Source of the DNA: Terfezia claveryi
Taxonomy: Eukaryota; Ascomycota; Pezizomycetes; Pezizales; Pezizaceae
Assembly (NCBI GenBank): GCA_015179025.1
Contig: WHUX01000019.1
Coordinates: forward strand, 248,001 to 312,000
Length of the DNA: 64,000 bases
Reading direction: 5' to 3'
Shown here: positions 23,915-35,000 of the stretch, piece after piece
How positions within the stretch are numbered: the stretch's first letter is position 1
Layout: each line of letters opens with the position of its first letter
The notes under the pieces: generated by a model
Seen by the model: only the letters and a program-made list of their open reading frames with translations
Told to the model about the DNA's origin: nothing
Databases searched by the model: none
Position numbers and translations under genes: made by a program

Positions 23915-26900
23915 GGTCGATCTGAATCGAGGCAGCTTGAGTGATGGGCGTTGTCTGGTAGATCGGAAGACAGCTTGTCAGTTGGTTGTCAGTGCTTCTA
24001 GGTTCACTCCGGCACTGTTCTTTATGTTGCTGGGGGCAGAAGCCGTAGTGATTAGGTAGTCTCGTGCCCGTGATTAGGCGGCCACCGAAAGGAAGCTTTC
24101 AGCGGTTGGGGGTGGCGTTTCCGCGAAAATTTCTCGACTGCTGTGGGATATAGGAGAGTAACGTAACGCCGCAACACAACCAGTCCGGCGATTAATATTG
24201 CTTGGGATTACGACGATTAGCCAGAAAATAGAAGAAAAAAAAAGCCCTGCACGCTCAGCCTGGAACTCCGCCGTGATCGCTGGGTATGCAAGGAAGCAGA
24301 TTTAGGTATGTGCCAGTACCGTAGTGCAGCAAGCATCGGCGGGGTAGGTAGGTACGGTAGAGTATATATGATATGCAAGGTAACAAATGTATGAATGTTA
24401 TGTAGCTATGCATATGCATAAAAACGGTTGATATACGAATGCACGGAGAGACGTTTAGAGAAGAAAGGTGGACGACAGGCTGGGTGTGCCAGCTGGGGTT
24501 TTCTTTGGACGGTCGAAAGGGCAACAGAGCAAGGGCCGCCGAATATAATGCTGGCCGGTCGGTCAGTTTCTGCTGTTCCTTTCACTCTCTCTTCTGGTGC
24601 GCGATTGGTTGCTGGTGCCTCCCCACAGGTGAGCCCGCCGGCCCTCTGCGTGCCTAATCGCGATTGATGTTAGTCCAGTGCCAGGGACAAAAAAAACCCC
24701 GTTATTGGTTTACTAGTCCCGAAACTGATTTCGAGGTTTTGCTTTCTTTTTTCCTTTGCTTGCCACCTCTCTTATTCTCCGTCCTCGCAGAGAAGTAGGG
24801 CCACAAAACGATTCTCAGCCCTGAGTCGATCAGTCAGCTGCAGACACTCATCGAGCCGTATCACATCGGCCGGAAATCCGCCGTGAGCTTGCAGGTGCCT
24901 AAGGCCGAACTGGCATTGGATGTACTGTGCCTCTACGAGTGGTGATTTCGACTGATTTGAAAGCTGCGAATGTGGTGGAGCATTGGGAGCATTGTTCACA
25001 ACAAACCTGCCCCACATAGCGCATTACGGGCGGGCGGGCAGTCAAGTCTGTACAGTAAACAGTACAAGTACAAAATACCTACTGTACCTACCTACCTACG
25101 TAGTCTTGTAGTCATGTGGTCTTGTATGCGTCTTTTGCCTGCATGGCCAGAAGGAACTCAGGGAAGCGATGGTGGCCACCCTTTCCGCATGGACAATCTA
25201 GTGCTCTTGTGAGGTTTCGATGGGGTTGGGCAAGCCTGTTCTCTGGGGTTTGCCGGCAGCACATACGGTACATGTACTTTACAGGGATGTGTTCTCCCTC
25301 CTCAGGACCCACGGCGGTGGAATACTGTCGGTTCGAGACGACGCAGCAGTCAAGACTGCTGATGATGACTTAGCCGGAAGGGTCCCAAGTCTAGGCTGTA
25401 GATTCCACATAGGAAATCTCAAGAGAAGTAGGTGTCTGCTTCAACGATTCATACCCATCCAGGCGATCTCCGCATGTGGATTCAATCAGCTGCAGAAGGA
25501 AGGAGGAACCTGGTACCCAGGCAGCAAAGGCAATCTCGACTCTCTGCTGTTCTTGTTTCATCCAACCTGTAGAGTATCATACCGAACTGCACTTTTGATT
25601 TGGGTCAGGGGACGGGACTGTGTTCGGGGGTAGGAAAGTACCGTAACTTACAGTACAATGCCAAGGCCGAGAAATGTGTAGTTAACTCTGCTCTAACTCT
25701 GCCTTCACTCTCCGTGGAATGCTTATAACCTGCGTGCAACTTCGCCCAAACAACTGGGTCAGGGCCTTGAGATATGCCCAAATGCAGATGAATGAAGCCG
25801 GGGCAAATGGTGACCTGGCCGCTGGGTGTATAGCAGTGCAGTGCCCATGGCCGGCCGCGTCCTGATGAACGCTGAGCTGAGTTCTGGAATCACCATATTA
25901 CACCTTAGGGTACCCATATGTAAGGTAGCTGTCGCAGCACACCACCCTTCGGCGTGTGCGACTCCAGTCAGAGACCTCCAGGTCCTACTCCAGGTCCTAC
26001 TCCAGGCCCCGGTTTGAACAGTCGGACGCTGCTTGCTTGTTGTCACTGTCCAAGTACCGGGCTTTACACATCTACACCCTCTGGGCGAGGCATTGGCGCC
26101 CCCTCGCACCCTGTCCTAGTATACTATAGTTCTGGGACTGTCTTGCCTGCCCCTGCTTCGCATTCACCCACAAGCTGTCTCTTTGAAGCGTACCCACAAG
26201 CTGTCATACTGTCAACGGCCCGCTACTCACAAACCGAGTCTCAGTCCCGCAGCCTTAGGCCCAGTGCTCTCGTCCGCGATTTTCAAAGGTCAAAGGTAGT
26301 CAGTCAGTCAGTCAGTCGGTTCCGTCTCTCCAGGCCAACCGAACCGCTCGACTCTAGGGGTGCTTGCGAGTACGGTGCACGTCTGCATCAGGGAGCTGCA
26401 GTTTATCGGAGAACTGTACTCTCTCCCTGCACTGCAAGAGGTTTGACACTCAATCGCTTGCCCTCCTTTCAAGCTGCTCTATACTGCTGAAGCCCGCTCT
26501 CGCGACCCCAGGCTTGTACTGCAACCCACGAAAAAAAACGCCCGCTTGGGGGAGCCCACTGCTAGCTCTGGGATTCTCTGCTCTCTGCTCTCTGCCCTCT
26601 GCTCTCTGTTGTGTGCAAGGCTCGTTGCCCCCTCTCATTAACCCGAGCCCGCCTCACAATCACAGCTCTCCCGCTGTGCTGTTTTGTGCTTTTCATTGCT
26701 TGGTCACCGCAACCAAACTACACACTCCCGAGATCCCAACTTGTTCGTTCGGCACGGCTGCAATAAATCTTTAGCTAGCATCCCAATATCCAATCCCGAT
26801 AGTTCTATTACCCTAACCCCCCCCCCCCCCCCCCAAACTCTCCCCCTCCCCCTCCCAGTGAGTGGGAAAAAGGAGCAGGAATCGAGAGTAGGCTTTTGCT

Positions 26901-27198
26901 AGCATCGGCATTTTCGAATTCATTCCTCCCCCCCACCCTACCCCCCCCCCCCCCCCACACACACACAGAGGACATTCTTAATTTCATCCATCCGCTGCTA
27001 AAACCCGCCTTATCGAAGAAACAATCCGTCGTCACAACAATCCCCGTAACTCACTGTTGCTCACGCTAATCACGCTTGAGGCCCTAGTCACAGTGTGTTG
27101 CGCGCGAAAGCTTAACCTCTGCAAACCTCATCGCAGAATCCCTTCAACACAACAGTGTCTTAATCACCGGACCATCAGGAACCACAGTGGATGCCCCG
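23915..27198. other. 3.3-kb gene-free region between divergent genes
   Basis: This is the shared upstream region of the TMEM115-like gene (minus) and the TBL1-like gene (plus). Frames at 25,220-25,633 and 25,954-26,774 are Ser/Pro/Cys-rich with no domain. Simple repeats include (TACC) runs near 25,080, two and a half copies of a 12-bp unit near 25,978-26,005, AGTC repeats near 26,300, CTCTG repeats near 26,575-26,610, and C homopolymers at 26,818-26,834 and 26,940-26,956. Other than one micro-insertion (24,057), I see no element. Confidence 0.55.
24057..24069 (-). mobile_element. Micro-insertion, 13 bp, 9-bp direct repeats
   Basis: TAGTCTCGTGCCC is bracketed by perfect GTGATTAGG copies at 24,048-24,056 and 24,070-24,078. 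The reverse complement ends ...GAGACTA, a variant of the ...CAGACTA end of the main family and the same variant as at 59,501. It lies about 140 bp upstream of the TMEM115-like ATG. Confidence 0.75.
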
Positions 27199-27217
27199 AT
27201 GGCCAACAACCCTTTAA
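27191..27217 (+). promoter_or_regulatory. Overlapping upstream ORF at the TBL1-like start
   Basis: An ATG at 27,191 opens a frame of 8 codons ending in TAA at 27,215-27,217, overlapping the main ATG at 27,199 in another frame. Ribosomes starting there would miss the main ATG, so it could lower translation. It matters only if the transcript begins upstream of 27,191, which is not known. Confidence 0.4.
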
Positions 27218-29668
27218 CCTCTGAGCAGGTAAATTACCTGATATGGAGGTAAGTCTTCCCCTTCTATCCCATGGAGAGATCTCATCCACTGGCTCAGTAT
27301 TCCGCATCTGGGTAAGGGCTGCCATTGACAGTTACCGTGTTGAATTATAGATATCTCCAAGAATGCGGTTCGTGTGCAGCTCTCCCTAGATTATTGACTC
27401 TCGCCGGCATTTCTTGAAGATTAATATTTCTGACGGGTTATACGTTAAGGCTACACATATTCGATTTATGCATTCCAATGCGAAACCAAAGCAGAAACAT
27501 ATCATGAGCAGTACGGACCGAAAATCAAACAAGGCAGCTTAATTTACTTGATTCAACGAGGTTTATTGTATCGAGACCTTCAATTGCAGATTAACAAGGC
27601 GCGTCCCATTCCTCGAAGTATCGCATCGCCGCTTTATCAATCGGAGGCCCCAGAACTAATTGGAGGGTTTTGGCTATTACAGGATGGTACAAGAAAAGAG
27701 TCAGTTAGTGAGGTGGAGCCTTTCTTTCCCTTGGCATCGAAGGACTCAAGACATGTGGGCTCCGCTGGTGCAGGAAATGGAAATATGGAAGTCGATGACG
27801 ATGAGGATGATGAGCGAGCATCGGTGGCGACTGCAGTACAACAGCCACCCTCAGTGACCAATTCCCGGAAGCACGGCCGTGTAGAAGAAGGAGCAAATGG
27901 ATTATCGAGTGGAGGAGAGAAAACAGTGGTACCTGACAAGAAAAAAAGAAGGAAAACGGGAGCCCCACCAAACGTTGCACCAACTGCAGCAGACAGGCCC
28001 GATGGTGTGGACGGAGACAAGACTATGGTTGACACGTTAAGTGGACAGTCGCCACTAGTTGAAGAGATTCGTCCAACAACAAACGGTTATAGCATTGGAG
28101 TGCAAGTCGAAACTGTGACAGAGATAACGGCAGCTGAAGCTTTTGTCCTGACGAATGAGGAACAAAAGGTGAACGCGCTTGCATGGAGCCCAATTGAGCC
28201 TGGGAAGCTAGTATCTGGGGCTCGCAGTTCAATGGCAAGGTTATGGTCGATACCCGAAGGATCGGGCGCCCCATCCTTCAGGTTACTGGATCATGAGTCC
28301 CGTGTAACAAAGAAACAAGAGATTACCGCAGTACAATGGTCAAATGATGGTACAATACTGGCAACAGCGACTTTTGATGGTACGATTAAGTTATGGAATC
28401 CGTTAGGAGGACCCATTGAGGTCCTTCCTGGGAAACTGTTGTCTATTCTTCAGCTGCGGTGGAATACAATGTCTTCCATACTCTTAACGTTATACCTAGA
28501 CGGTAGTATACTAGCATGGGATGTGGGTACCGCGGAAATGCTTCCGGGCTTTGAAGAGAAGCAGGAAGTACAGGAGGTTCAGGACATCGCCTGGGTAGGA
28601 GATGAAGCATTCGCGGCTGCCGGGATAGGTGGAGATATCGTTATATATGAAGCCAAGACAGGAGGAATCAGAGAAACGTTTAAAGGAGAAGGAATCGGAA
28701 TATTGTCCCTAGCATGGGATGAGTTTGGAGAGAGGCTCGCATCCGGGGACGCAAGAGGAAGGATTGCTGTATGTCTAACCAAGGACATCTATGACGGTGG
28801 AGTAGCAGCAGTACTGACATGCACGCAGATTTGGCGCCACTCTAATGTCACACCTAGTTTCATCGTTCAGGCTCATGGATCTCAAGTCTCACAGCTTTTA
28901 TGGCAACCAATACGGTCACCCCAATCATTGGTTTCAATGGCAGGCGAAATATCTTCGGAGGCCCGTATCTTGGCGTCCAGAAGCGATATGGATACAGTAA
29001 TTAAGCTATGGTCAGTTAATACATCAGATACAACACCACCTACAGTATTCCTTGAGTTGCTACATGACTCAAGCGTATGCAACATGTCGTTTAGTCCCGA
29101 TGGGAAATATATCGCAACAGGCTCGAACAGGAGACTGTTTATTTGGAGAACCGAAGATGGATTTTTAGCATATGTGTATAAGGCTACCAAGCAGGAAAAC
29201 GCTACATTGACGAATGGAGATACACATGGAATAACAGTACCAAAAACGAATGGAGATGTAGAGATGGGTGGGATGGACGATAATGAAGTGGATACGGATA
29301 CAGATAGCAGCAAAAGTGCACCTGATTCCTTTGACATAGCGGATATTTCTTGGGATATTACGGGAACAGTACTTGCTGTAGCCGTGAATGGCCTCGGGGT
29401 AGGTTTAACGTACTTCTAATGCTTTATGATTCTGAAGGTACTGACACGGTGGTAGTGTGTACTGCTCCCCCTCACGCCCAAGTTGCAAACTCCACAGTAT
29501 CACTCCCCTCCTCTACTCCCTGCTGGAACAGGCGAGAACGGCTCGACAGTGGAGAGAACTACATCACCAGCCACCGTTGATATGGCGATAACACCGCCTT
29601 CGCTCGTCAATGGCACACATGCAGATGAACAGGTGAATGGAAACTTAGAGAAGCAAACTGTACGGTAG
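27199..29668 (+). CDS. LisH-WD40 protein of the TBL1/Sif2 family
   Basis: TBL1 (animals) and Sif2 (yeast) are WD40 subunits of NCoR/SMRT and Set3 histone-deacetylase complexes in the nucleus. Exons: 27,199-27,248, 27,351-27,367 (only 17 nt), 27,450-29,398 and 29,456-29,668. The sum is 2,229 nt, or 742 aa, with the frame kept. The LisH motif (residues 6-35) starts LTSEQVNYLIWRYLQECG, very close to the TBL1 N-terminus, and is followed by the QRGLLYRDLQLQ helix. A linker has an acidic run (about 138-145) and a KKKRRK nuclear signal (about 186). WD40 blades run from about 258 to the end, with SWDITGTVLAVAV as the last blade. The final splice (donor 29,399, acceptor before 29,456) is chosen because it keeps the frame; without it the frame stops at 29,419. 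An upstream ATG at 27,191, out of frame, overlaps the start. Confidence 0.88.
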
Positions 29669-30277
29669 CACGACGAGAAAAAAAGTGAACTTGTTTATCA
29701 GTCCATCACCCCTACCAGTGACGCGGGACGTCTTCTCGGCCCTTATTCTTGACATATATTTATACTTCTACCACGGATCTTACTGTCACTGATGCTCTTT
29801 TTGGCACAAAATATCCTACTTCTCTACTGCGCTATCGCATCAACTCGGCATTGGCATCGTCATCATCCTGGCCTTATTCACCATACTACTTACTACTAAA
29901 ATCCTTCGGTTTCTAATCTTCTTAACTTGTGTTCTAGGGTTTGGGATTATAATCTTTTTTTTTTTACCAGGTGTTATTTTTTTTTTGTTTGTGCGTTCCC
30001 ATTACTGTGCCACACAGAGAGAGGCAGAGAAAGAAAGAAAGAATGAAAGCGTGTGTATGTGTATGTGTGTCATGGTACACGAAGACGTCTCTTTTTTGTT
30101 TACCCTCCCACTTTCGAGGCCGCTTACAACTTTTTGGAAGGGTGGAGGTCTTTGCAGGATGTGTTCGGTTCCTTGCTTTTTTGCTAATCCATCGAGTTGT
30201 TAAGATTAGGTTGCATATAGTTCTATTATTGCGTACAATTTTTTTTTTTTTTTTTTTTTTTTTTGGGGGGGGGTTAC
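29669..30277. other. Intergenic with simple repeats
   Basis: This is the 3' flank of the TBL1-like gene. It contains GT-rich repeats near 30,045-30,070 and a T24 run followed by nine G at about 30,240-30,273, directly adjoining the pogo element's target TA. No gene is seen. Confidence 0.6.
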
Positions 30278-30279
30278 TA

Positions 30280-32564
30280 CCATACTTCACGGGGATGCCG
30301 ATCATCACTGGGAAACCGATCAATTTTTCGGCTATCTACCGGACATACGAGATCTAGTTACATAGACCTTAGAAGAAATATGGGAGGTCAGGGAGGGCCC
30401 TGGGGTAGGGGAGGGGGGTGTCTGAGGCCGTTCTGACCCAGCTGGGAGCCCTGTAGCAGGTGTAGCGAGTGTAATAGTAGATAAAATAGAACTAGACGAG
30501 GTAATAGAAATAGTTTCCAAATCACTGTCCCATTCATCAAGCTCTTCCCCACTGATACTCTCTTCCCCATCCGATGAACAAATAGTGACAAATGAAACTG
30601 CCTTACGTTTTCCAGATTGCTTGCGGAAGGGATGGGGGCTGGGTTGTAGAGGTTTGCCGAGCTGTTTAGAGGACTTCTGCAGCCGTTTCTTCTTTTTTGC
30701 TTCCATTGCCTCTCGTTCAATATATAACTCCTTGAGGGTCTTTCCATCCATAACCCGACCATGAGACCTTCCTAGCTCCCTCCGATCAACTTTAGCTTCA
30801 AGCTTCTGTGCCTCTTGCCACTGCTGTAGTGTTCTCCGCTCTAGCTCCCGGTCCTTATCTGCAGCAATACCAAACTTCTCAAGTTGCTGAATTAAGTCTG
30901 CCAAATCTGCACGATCAAGGTCCGCTTCTTTGGATTTTAGTCGAAGAGTAGCCTGTCTTACTCGTCGATGAAGCTCGGCTGTATTACGAGGTGTAGGGGG
31001 TTCTGATGGTGGGGCAGGTGCACGGGCTCTTGGCAGAGCTTGTCCATGCGTTAACTTGTCTAAGACATGTCTTGAATTAAATGGAATGAGACCTGCTCCT
31101 CGCCATGCACTGAGGATATTCTTCTTAGTATATGTTGTAGTTCGTGCTATTATAAGCATAGGAAGAAAGTTGCCTTTGGTGACTGCCACATTCCCAAACC
31201 GAACAAGACGATCAACCTGTACCCCATAAGCTTTCTGTAGTGGTGAAAATAATCCGACATCGAGTGGTTGAAGTAGATGAGTAGAGTGTGCTGGTAAACA
31301 GTAGGCAATGATGTTAACACTAAGGCAGAATTCAACAAACTCAACTGTAATATGAGATCCATGACCATCCACGATTAGCAGTCTCCATTCTCCACCCATC
31401 ACTATTTCTTTTGTTACCTCATGAAAATGTTTAATCCATTCCATCCCCAACATATGACTAGTCCAACCTTTTTTCGAGTAAGTAAACTTCCAGCCATCAC
31501 AATCCACTTCCGGATTTTTCAAAGATTGATACCAGCCCATATAATGTCCTGCACCTTTATATATAATTAAAGGAGGTAGTACAATGCCTTCTCCAGATAT
31601 TGCTTCTACCACTGTAATCATCTCTCGATTTCCATCTGTTGCTAGTTTACCAGTCATACCTCGACCACGTCTTAAGCAAATAACCTTAGCTCGATCTGAA
31701 ATCCCTTGCCTAAATCCCTTCTCATCCATATTGTAGGTTGTAGCATCGGTGATTTGGTAAAGCCGCTTAAGCTGTAAAAGCTTATTGAAGTGATCTCGGA
31801 TAATTTCAGGATTGCTAGCCTTGATTCTTTTTTTGTCAAACTGGCTGCTGAGCTTTGAAACAAGAAAGGGGTAACGATCCAGAAAGCGAGTAATCCAATT
31901 TTTCCCTACTGCAGATTTTTCATTCCACTCGGTACCTTTTAATAAGGCAACACCCTCCTTCACATGTAAAATTCGAGGAGGGAATCCCCACTCCTCTAAT
32001 TTTAAAATCCATCGTATAATTGCCTTCTCTTCTGCTGGTGTACACAACTGTTGTACAACATGCCCCTTTACACGGGATTCTGCACCATTTAACCGCCCAT
32101 GTAATGTAGCATAGGGAAGTCCAAAGGCTGCTGCTGTCTTCCGGATTGATGTGTATTTTCTCTGTTCAAATGCCAAAATTGCGCGCCGAATGTGCAGCTC
32201 TCGTTGAGCCTCTGAAACTTGCTTGCGTTGCTTTAGCCTTCCCATTGCTCGTTCCCGGCTTGCACTGGTCCCACATTAGCTTATACATTCCACTTGGTCG
32301 GTTTTCTAAACCTCATATAAAGAGTAGATAAATACCGGACAATTTTTTCCCAGCGCTCAAACTATGTCTTAGATACCCTAAAATGTGTAGGATCCCTCGG
32401 AGTTGATGCTGCAAGGACTGCTGATTCTAATGTTACCGCTGGTATTGAAATCCGTCGCGAACTGATGTTGTTGTAGCCTCGGAATTACCCCGCAATGCTG
32501 CGCCACTGATCGGCCTGTGGCTGATCGGCATCCCCGTGATGATCGGCATCCCCGTGAAGTATGG
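30280..32564 (-). mobile_element. Intact pogo/Fot1-type DNA transposon, 2,285 bp
   Basis: Terminal inverted repeats begin CCATACTTCACGGGGATGCC at 30,280 and, inverted, end at 32,564. The first 29 bp are identical, and similarity continues to about 44 bp. TA flanks both ends (30,278-30,279 and 32,565-32,566), the target of Tc1/mariner/pogo elements. The subterminal regions contain short tandem copies of GATCGGCATCCCCGTGA on the right and a related pair on the left, possible transposase-binding sites. One uninterrupted transposase gene fills the interior. Intact TIRs, the duplication and the open frame suggest a recently active copy. Confidence 0.95.
30332..32245 (-). CDS. Pogo/Fot1 transposase (HTH-psq, CENP-B-like, DDE_1)
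   Basis: It cuts and pastes its own element at TA dinucleotides in the nucleus. The 637 aa are uninterrupted. A pipsqueak-type helix-turn-helix lies at about 15-55 (IRKTAAAFGLPYATLHGRL), a CENP-B/Tc5-type second DNA-binding domain at about 68-130, and the DDE_1 catalytic domain at about 165-370. The acids are D174 in YNMDEKGF, D293 in LLIVDGHGSH and D329 in LLQPLDVGLF, giving the DD35D spacing of pogo elements. The C-terminal part is charged and probably coiled (about 420-540), then Ser/Pro-rich. The ATG at 32,245 precedes the first HTH by a few residues. All three catalytic residues are present, so the enzyme may be functional. Confidence 0.95.
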   Translation of the reverse strand: MGRLKQRKQVSEAQRELHIRRAILAFEQRKYTSIRKTAAAFGLPYATLHGRLNGAESRVKGHVVQQLCTPAEEKAIIRWILKLEEWGFPPRILHVKEGVALLKGTEWNEKSAVGKNWITRFLDRYPFLVSKLSSQFDKKRIKASNPEIIRDHFNKLLQLKRLYQITDATTYNMDEKGFRQGISDRAKVICLRRGRGMTGKLATDGNREMITVVEAISGEGIVLPPLIIYKGAGHYMGWYQSLKNPEVDCDGWKFTYSKKGWTSHMLGMEWIKHFHEVTKEIVMGGEWRLLIVDGHGSHITVEFVEFCLSVNIIAYCLPAHSTHLLQPLDVGLFSPLQKAYGVQVDRLVRFGNVAVTKGNFLPMLIIARTTTYTKKNILSAWRGAGLIPFNSRHVLDKLTHGQALPRARAPAPPSEPPTPRNTAELHRRVRQATLRLKSKEADLDRADLADLIQQLEKFGIAADKDRELERRTLQQWQEAQKLEAKVDRRELGRSHGRVMDGKTLKELYIEREAMEAKKKKRLQKSSKQLGKPLQPSPHPFRKQSGKRKAVSFVTICSSDGEESISGEELDEWDSDLETISITSSSSILSTITLATPATGLPAGSERPQTPPSPTPGPSLTSHISSKVYVTRSRMSGR

Positions 32565-32566
32565 TA

Positions 32567-33225
32567 ATATGTGCGAGGGGTAGGTTGAAACGATGTGGCA
32601 TGGGATGGGATGGGCTAGGCTATAGGGGTTTTTCTCACTTCTGGGCGTATGTTTGGATACCAAAGAAGATGGAGGAGGTGAGGGAAAACATATTAGTGGG
32701 CGAAATGGCATCTGGGAAATATATACAGCATATTACGTCAGGTCTGATAGCGGTTACCCTGAGTTTTATCACGGACCACGATGCGAAGGGCAGTGGAATT
32801 GCTACGATGGGGCAAAATATCATCTACCACTCGTAACCAATTTGAAACCCCATACATTTCATTTCATCCTGTGTAGAAACTAGCTAAGTTCATGAATGAA
32901 TGAGAGTAAGCTGAGATGCCTGTGAACAAAATGCATGGCAATGAAACTAAGTAGGTAGGTACATAGATGTACATTTTTACTCTTAAAAGAAAAGGCCAGG
33001 ACATAAAAATACAGTGTCGGTCGGGTGGGAGCGACGGCCCGATGTTGTGAGCTGTTGCTTTGCTGGTAGGTAGCAATATGCCAGTTGGTATCATAGTGAG
33101 ACTGACGCTGTAGTGTCGGCATGAACTTGACCACTTACTCTCCATCATCCAGCCTCTCATCCCCTATCTCATTTTACAGTCATCCTCCACAAGACACAAC
33201 TTACAAGACACAATAGTAGCGTGCT
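32567..33225. other. Intergenic between pogo element and ies2
   Basis: No gene is seen. The short frames on both strands have no domain; the right end is the 3' flank of the Ies2 gene. Confidence 0.55.
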
Positions 33226-35000
33226 CTACGCCCCCGCCATAACCACATCCCCCTCATCCAGCACCTCCTCTACCACCTTCCTCTTCCTGTGCCCCAACCT
33301 CCCCCCCATTCCCTTCTCAAACACGCTCCCGGCCGGCGTGCCAATCCAGCTGCCAGGAACGTAAACCCTCACTCCGTCTTTATTACTAACCCACCTAACC
33401 ATTTTCGGATCCGGTATTACCTCCTCCAACCCCCCCGCGGCAATTTGCCCTTCACTCTCGACAGCGGGTGTTGCGTCTCCGCCTGCTTTACCGGCGTTGT
33501 TGACTTTTCCCCGCATTTTTGGGGCCTGGCGTTTGAGGAGGCGGTTGATGGTATCCATTTTCTCTTCTTCGAGACGTTGGTCTGTAAGGTTTTTCCGCCG
33601 GCGGGCCATTTCCGCGCGTTTGAGGGCGGTTTCTTCGGCGGTTTCGGGGGGGCGTTTATTTACGGGGACACCTCGCTCTGTATAATACATTAGCACCAGG
33701 ACACACTCTATTGGGTGGGGGGTTATCTTACCAAACCCATCAGGAAGCTCCATCAGGTCGGCATTATACACTTCATCCAGCCTGCTCTTTTGTCGTTTCG
33801 TCAGGCGCGACATATCCGGCGTGCTCAATCTCGATCCAGTTGCTGGAGTACTAGCAGCGGCAGATGATGGCGCAGCGATTGAGACTTCATCATCAGTTTC
33901 ACCCTCGGCATCTTCATCGTCATCATCATCTTCCTCCTCCTCCTCTTCCACCTCCTCGTCCTCGTCTTCTTCATCTTCTTCATCTCCATCTTCTTCGTCG
34001 TCGAGCTCAGAGGTGGAATCTTGTGGAACAGTCTTAGCTGGGGGTTTTGGCGCGGGTTTTGGAGGAGGCTTTGCAGTTGCCTTGGCGGGAGGTGCAGGTG
34101 GAGCTTTGGCTTTCGCTGATGCGGGGGTGGTAATCTAGGGGCTGGCAATCGGGGAGGAGGAGGAGGAGGTGGTGGTGGCAGTATTGGAACTTCATCGTCA
34201 CTCTCTCCTTCAGCATCTACATCCACCATCTCATCGTCATCTTCACCTTCAGCATCAATATCATCATCATCATCATCCTCATCGTCTTCTTCCTCCTCTT
34301 CACTCAGCTCCTCGTCATCATCTCCTTCATCGTCCTCCTCACTCTCCTCAGTCGAGCTTTGTACAACCTTCCTGGCCCCTGGCCTCGCACTTCGATTCAA
34401 ATTTGCATTCGGTTTTGGTGCCGGCACCGCCTCCGTTGACGTAGTCCTACTCCGTTCGGTGGGCTTCCTTGCCTGTGATGCTTGAGTTCTGGCCATGGCA
34501 TTTTTATTCTTGCTATCCCAAGAAGCAGTTGCTTCTCGTAATTTATCCTTTCCCATCTTTAGAACCAATCGGGGCGCTATCGGTGACGGCGAAGTTGATG
34601 GGGCTGTTGCTCCAGCTCCGGCTCCAGCTCCAGCGCCAGCTCCGAGGTGTGGCAGTCCAGAAGTGTTTAGTCGCGGCACAGAATCTGTATTATGTTGTTG
34701 TCTAGACGCTGCACCCGAATAATTCTGCGTGTCTGCTGTATTCGTGTGGCGAGGTTTGTTAGAATGCGAGCTGTGGGAGTTGGGAGAAATTTGGCTGTTC
34801 CTAGTAGCATCTCCGCTGCTCGTTGAGGAGCCAGGGTTATAGCTTGCCCCGGCCGGCCCAATAATCCGGGGCTTAAGCGTGATGGTGTCCCCCACCTCCT
34901 CATCGCTGACCTCGACTGCCACCGCCGCCGCCGCAGCAGCAGCAGCAGCAGCAGCCGTCTGCGATCCAAAAGCTGAGCGCCGTCGCGTGGGGCGACTCAT
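33226..35000 (-). CDS. ies2: INO80 complex subunit Ies2/INO80B (PAPA-1 domain)
   Basis: Ies2 helps activate the INO80 nucleosome remodeller in the nucleus. Exons 34,191-35,000, 33,732-34,134 and 33,226-33,677 give 554 aa in frame. The diagnostic part is the C-terminal PAPA-1 region: SRLTKRQKSRLDEVYNADLM, then ALKRAEMARRRKNLTDQRLE and KMDTINRLLKRQAP. It is followed by a segment with VRWVSNKDGVRVYVP and a basic tail. The N-terminus has a poly-Ala run from a GCA/GCC repeat, Ser-rich stretches and two long Asp/Glu runs. Intron 2 (33,678-33,731, GTAAGA...CAG) is well supported because it restores the PAPA-1 helix. Intron 1 (34,135-34,190) has a weak GTTCCA donor; an alternative GTGACG donor about 15 bp upstream with another acceptor also keeps the frame. 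Confidence 0.88.

Noticed and set aside
24340..25100. Repeated TACCTACC / GGTAGGTA motifs as a regulatory array
   Set aside because: They are scattered short simple repeats found throughout the intergenic DNA, with no consistent spacing to genes.
25220..26774. Three overlapping plus-strand frames of 136-178 codons
   Set aside because: Ser/Pro/Cys-rich, no domain, overlapping simple repeats, and frames on the other strand are as long.
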